NCBI GenBank assembly: GCA_023264755.1 | Contig: JAHFVB010000271.1 | Location: 1-6,959, forward strand | Source of the DNA: Mycobacterium sp. | Lineage (GTDB): Bacteria > Actinomycetota > Actinomycetes > Mycobacteriales > Mycobacteriaceae | DNA: 6,959 nt | Direction of reading: 5' to 3' | In this document: in pieces, positions 5,442 to 6,959 of the stretch | How positions within the stretch are numbered: position 1 is the first letter of the stretch | Layout of the letters: each line of letters opens with the position of its first letter | Position numbers and translations under genes: made by a program | The notes under the pieces: generated by a model | What the model was told of the DNA's origin: nothing | The model's database searches: none | Seen by the model: the letters and a program-made list of their open reading frames with translations, nothing else

Positions 5442-6959
5442 GCCCGCTCCCCCGCGGGCTCACGGGCCGGAGCCGACTTGCTTGGCGAACGGTCGTTTCC
5501 CGGCGGCTTGAGCGGCAGCGGGCTGGTAGTCACCTTGTGGCCGCGCACCAATGGCAGGGTCAGCCGGAAACACGCCCCCTTGCCCGGCTCGCCCCACGCC
5601 TCGAGTCGGCCCTGGTGCAACCGGGCATCCTCGATGCTGATCGCCAGGCCCAGCCCGGTGCCGCCGGAACGCCGGACCCGGGACGGATCGGATCGCCAGA
5701 AGCGGCTGAAGACGAGCTTCTCCTCACCAGGGCGAAGGCCGACGCCGTAGTCGCGCACCGTCACCGCCACGGTGTCCACGTCGGCAGCCATCTTGATGCG
5801 CACGGGTTTGTGCTCGGCGTGGTCGATGGCGTTGGCGATCAGGTTGCGCAGGATGCGTTCCACGCGGCGCTGGTCGACTTCGGCGATCACGGGTTCGGGG
5901 GGCAGCTCCACGATGAGGTCGCTGCCGGCGTCCTTGGCCAAGTGTCCGACGTTGTCGAGCGCGCTTTCCACCACCGAACGCAGATCCTCGGACTCGACCG
6001 ACAGCTCGGCGACGCCGGCGTCGTGGCGCGAGATCTCGAGCAGGTCGGCCAGCAGCGTTTCGAACCGATCCAGTTCGTTGATCATCAATTCGGTGGATCG
6101 GCGAAGTGCGGGCTCGAGTTGCTCGCTGTGGTCATAGATGAGGTCCGCGGCCATGCGGACGGTGGTCAGCGGGGTGCGCAACTCGTGACTGACGTCGGAA
6201 GTGAAGCGGCGCTGTAGATTTCCGAACTCTTCGAGCTGGGTGATCTGCCGCGAAAGGCTCTCGGCCATGTCGTTGAACGACACCGCGAGGCGAGCCATGT
6301 CGTCTTCGCCGCGGACGGGCATCCGCTCGGTCAGATGTCCCTCGGCGAATCGCTCGGCGATGCGCGAGGCCGACCGCACCGGGAGCACGATCTGACGGGC
6401 CACCAGCAACGCGATCGCCGCGAGCAGACCCAGCAGCACGATGCCGCCCGTGGCCATCGTGCCGCGCACCAGCGTGATGGTGCTCTCTTCGTTGTTCAGC
6501 GGAAAGATCAGGTAGAGCTCGAGATTGGTCACCGGCGACGACGTCGGACTACCGACGATGAGGGCCGGCCCGTCGAAGGCATCGGTGTGCACGGTGGCGT
6601 ACTGATAGCTGACCTGACCGGCCTTGACGAAGTCGCGCAGGGCACTGGGCACTTGGGCGGACGGCCCAGCTGCGGTGGCGGCCCGGGGACCGTCACCGGG
6701 CACGACGAGCACCGCGTCGAACGCACCGGCCAGCCCCGCGCCGGTGTCGGCCTTGCGGTCGATCAGCGTGTTGCGCGCCAGTTGCAGACTGCTGTCGAGC
6801 GAGCGCGACTCCTCACCACCGACGATGCCGCTGACGGTGTTGCGGGCCCGCTCGATCTCCTCGGTCGCGGCGCGCACCTTGACTTCGAGGATGCGGTCGG
6901 TGATCTGGCTCGTCAGCACGAAGCCGAGGACGAGAATGACGGCCAGGGACAGCCCGAGG
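5438..6959 (-). CDS. mtrB: Sensor histidine kinase MtrB, 5' end beyond the window
   Basis: This is the membrane sensor kinase of the MtrA-MtrB two-component system, which controls cell-wall hydrolases, replication and division in mycobacteria. The visible 506 residues (numbered from the codon at 6956-6958) start inside transmembrane helix 1 ([17 protein letters not shown], 1-17). An extracytoplasmic sensor domain follows (about 18-166), then transmembrane helix 2 (about 169-187) and a HAMP linker (about 188-245). The HisKA domain has phospho-acceptor His258 in [10 protein letters not shown] (codon at 6185-6187). The ATPase domain shows the N box (N372, N376), the G1 box DYGVG (403-407), F417/F420 and the G2 box GGTGLG (432-437). 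All catalytic motifs are present. A Pro/Ser/Lys-rich tail follows from about 474. The GTG at 6917-6919 codes for an internal valine; the true start lies some 50-60 codons upstream, outside the window. mtrA is expected there too. Confidence 0.97.
   Translation of the reverse strand, partial: LGLSLAVILVLGFVLTSQITDRILEVKVRAATEEIERARNTVSGIVGGEESRSLDSSLQLARNTLIDRKADTGAGLAGAFDAVLVVPGDGPRAATAAGPSAQVPSALRDFVKAGQVSYQYATVHTDAFDGPALIVGSPTSSPVTNLELYLIFPLNNEESTITLVRGTMATGGIVLLGLLAAIALLVARQIVLPVRSASRIAERFAEGHLTERMPVRGEDDMARLAVSFNDMAESLSRQITQLEEFGNLQRRFTSDVSHELRTPLTTVRMAADLIYDHSEQLEPALRRSTELMINELDRFETLLADLLEISRHDAGVAELSVESEDLRSVVESALDNVGHLAKDAGSDLIVELPPEPVIAEVDQRRVERILRNLIANAIDHAEHKPVRIKMAADVDTVAVTVRDYGVGLRPGEEKLVFSRFWRSDPSRVRRSGGTGLGLAISIEDARLHQGRLEAWGEPGKGACFRLTLPLVRGHKVTTSPLPLKPPGNDRSPSKSAPAREPAGERA
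5447..5453 (-). promoter_or_regulatory. Ribosome binding site of lpqB within the end of mtrB
   Basis: On the minus strand GGGGGAG lies 5 bases before the GTG start of lpqB, inside the last codons of mtrB. Together with the GTGA overlap at 5438-5441 it suggests that ribosomes finishing mtrB can re-initiate on lpqB. Confidence 0.6.

Noticed and set aside
6917..6919. GTG read as a possible start of mtrB
   Set aside because: The frame stays open to the window edge, and the residues before it continue transmembrane helix 1 in good agreement with the mycobacterial family, so this is an internal valine.

Overview
The window is high-GC actinobacterial DNA, and the gene content points to a mycobacterium (Mycobacterium/Mycolicibacterium type). 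The right half carries the 3' part of mtrB followed by lpqB. These belong to the mtrA-mtrB-lpqB envelope-signalling operon, and the MtrB protein reads almost residue for residue like the mycobacterial family as I remember it. The left end carries a ComF-type phosphoribosyltransferase gene. In mycobacteria this gene normally lies between lpqB and hpf-secA1.

Layout, left to right: 1-127 is a non-coding or possibly hpf-leader stretch of lower GC. 128-754 (minus) is the ComF-like gene. 755-850 is a short divergent intergenic region with a perfect GTGAC/GTCAC inverted repeat. 851-1618 (plus) encodes a short-chain dehydrogenase/reductase with two unusual substitutions. 1695-2813 (plus) encodes a multi-pass membrane protein capped by a zinc ribbon at each end. 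2848-3657 (plus) encodes a single-pass membrane protein with a Pro-rich linker and an extracytoplasmic domain. 3675-5441 (minus) is lpqB and 5438-6959 (minus) is mtrB, cut at its 5' end by the window edge. No gap exceeds 130 bases.

How they work together: MtrB is the sensor kinase that phosphorylates MtrA (outside the window), and LpqB is the lipoprotein that binds the MtrB sensor domain. The two genes overlap by 4 bases (GTGA), which suggests translational coupling. The three plus-strand genes form a separate co-directional cassette that lies head-to-tail against lpqB and divergent from comF. Their placement inside an otherwise minus-strand conserved locus is the main oddity. The zinc-ribbon membrane protein and the Pro-rich protein are only 34 bases apart with a strong ribosome site, so they are probably co-expressed and may act together at the membrane. 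Their function is not known to me.

I saw no tRNA or rRNA gene, no CRISPR array and no insertion sequence. Nothing in the window amounts to a demonstrable new defence or mobile system. The best candidates for something undescribed are the two-zinc-ribbon membrane protein with its partner and the Asn-to-Cys variant dehydrogenase.
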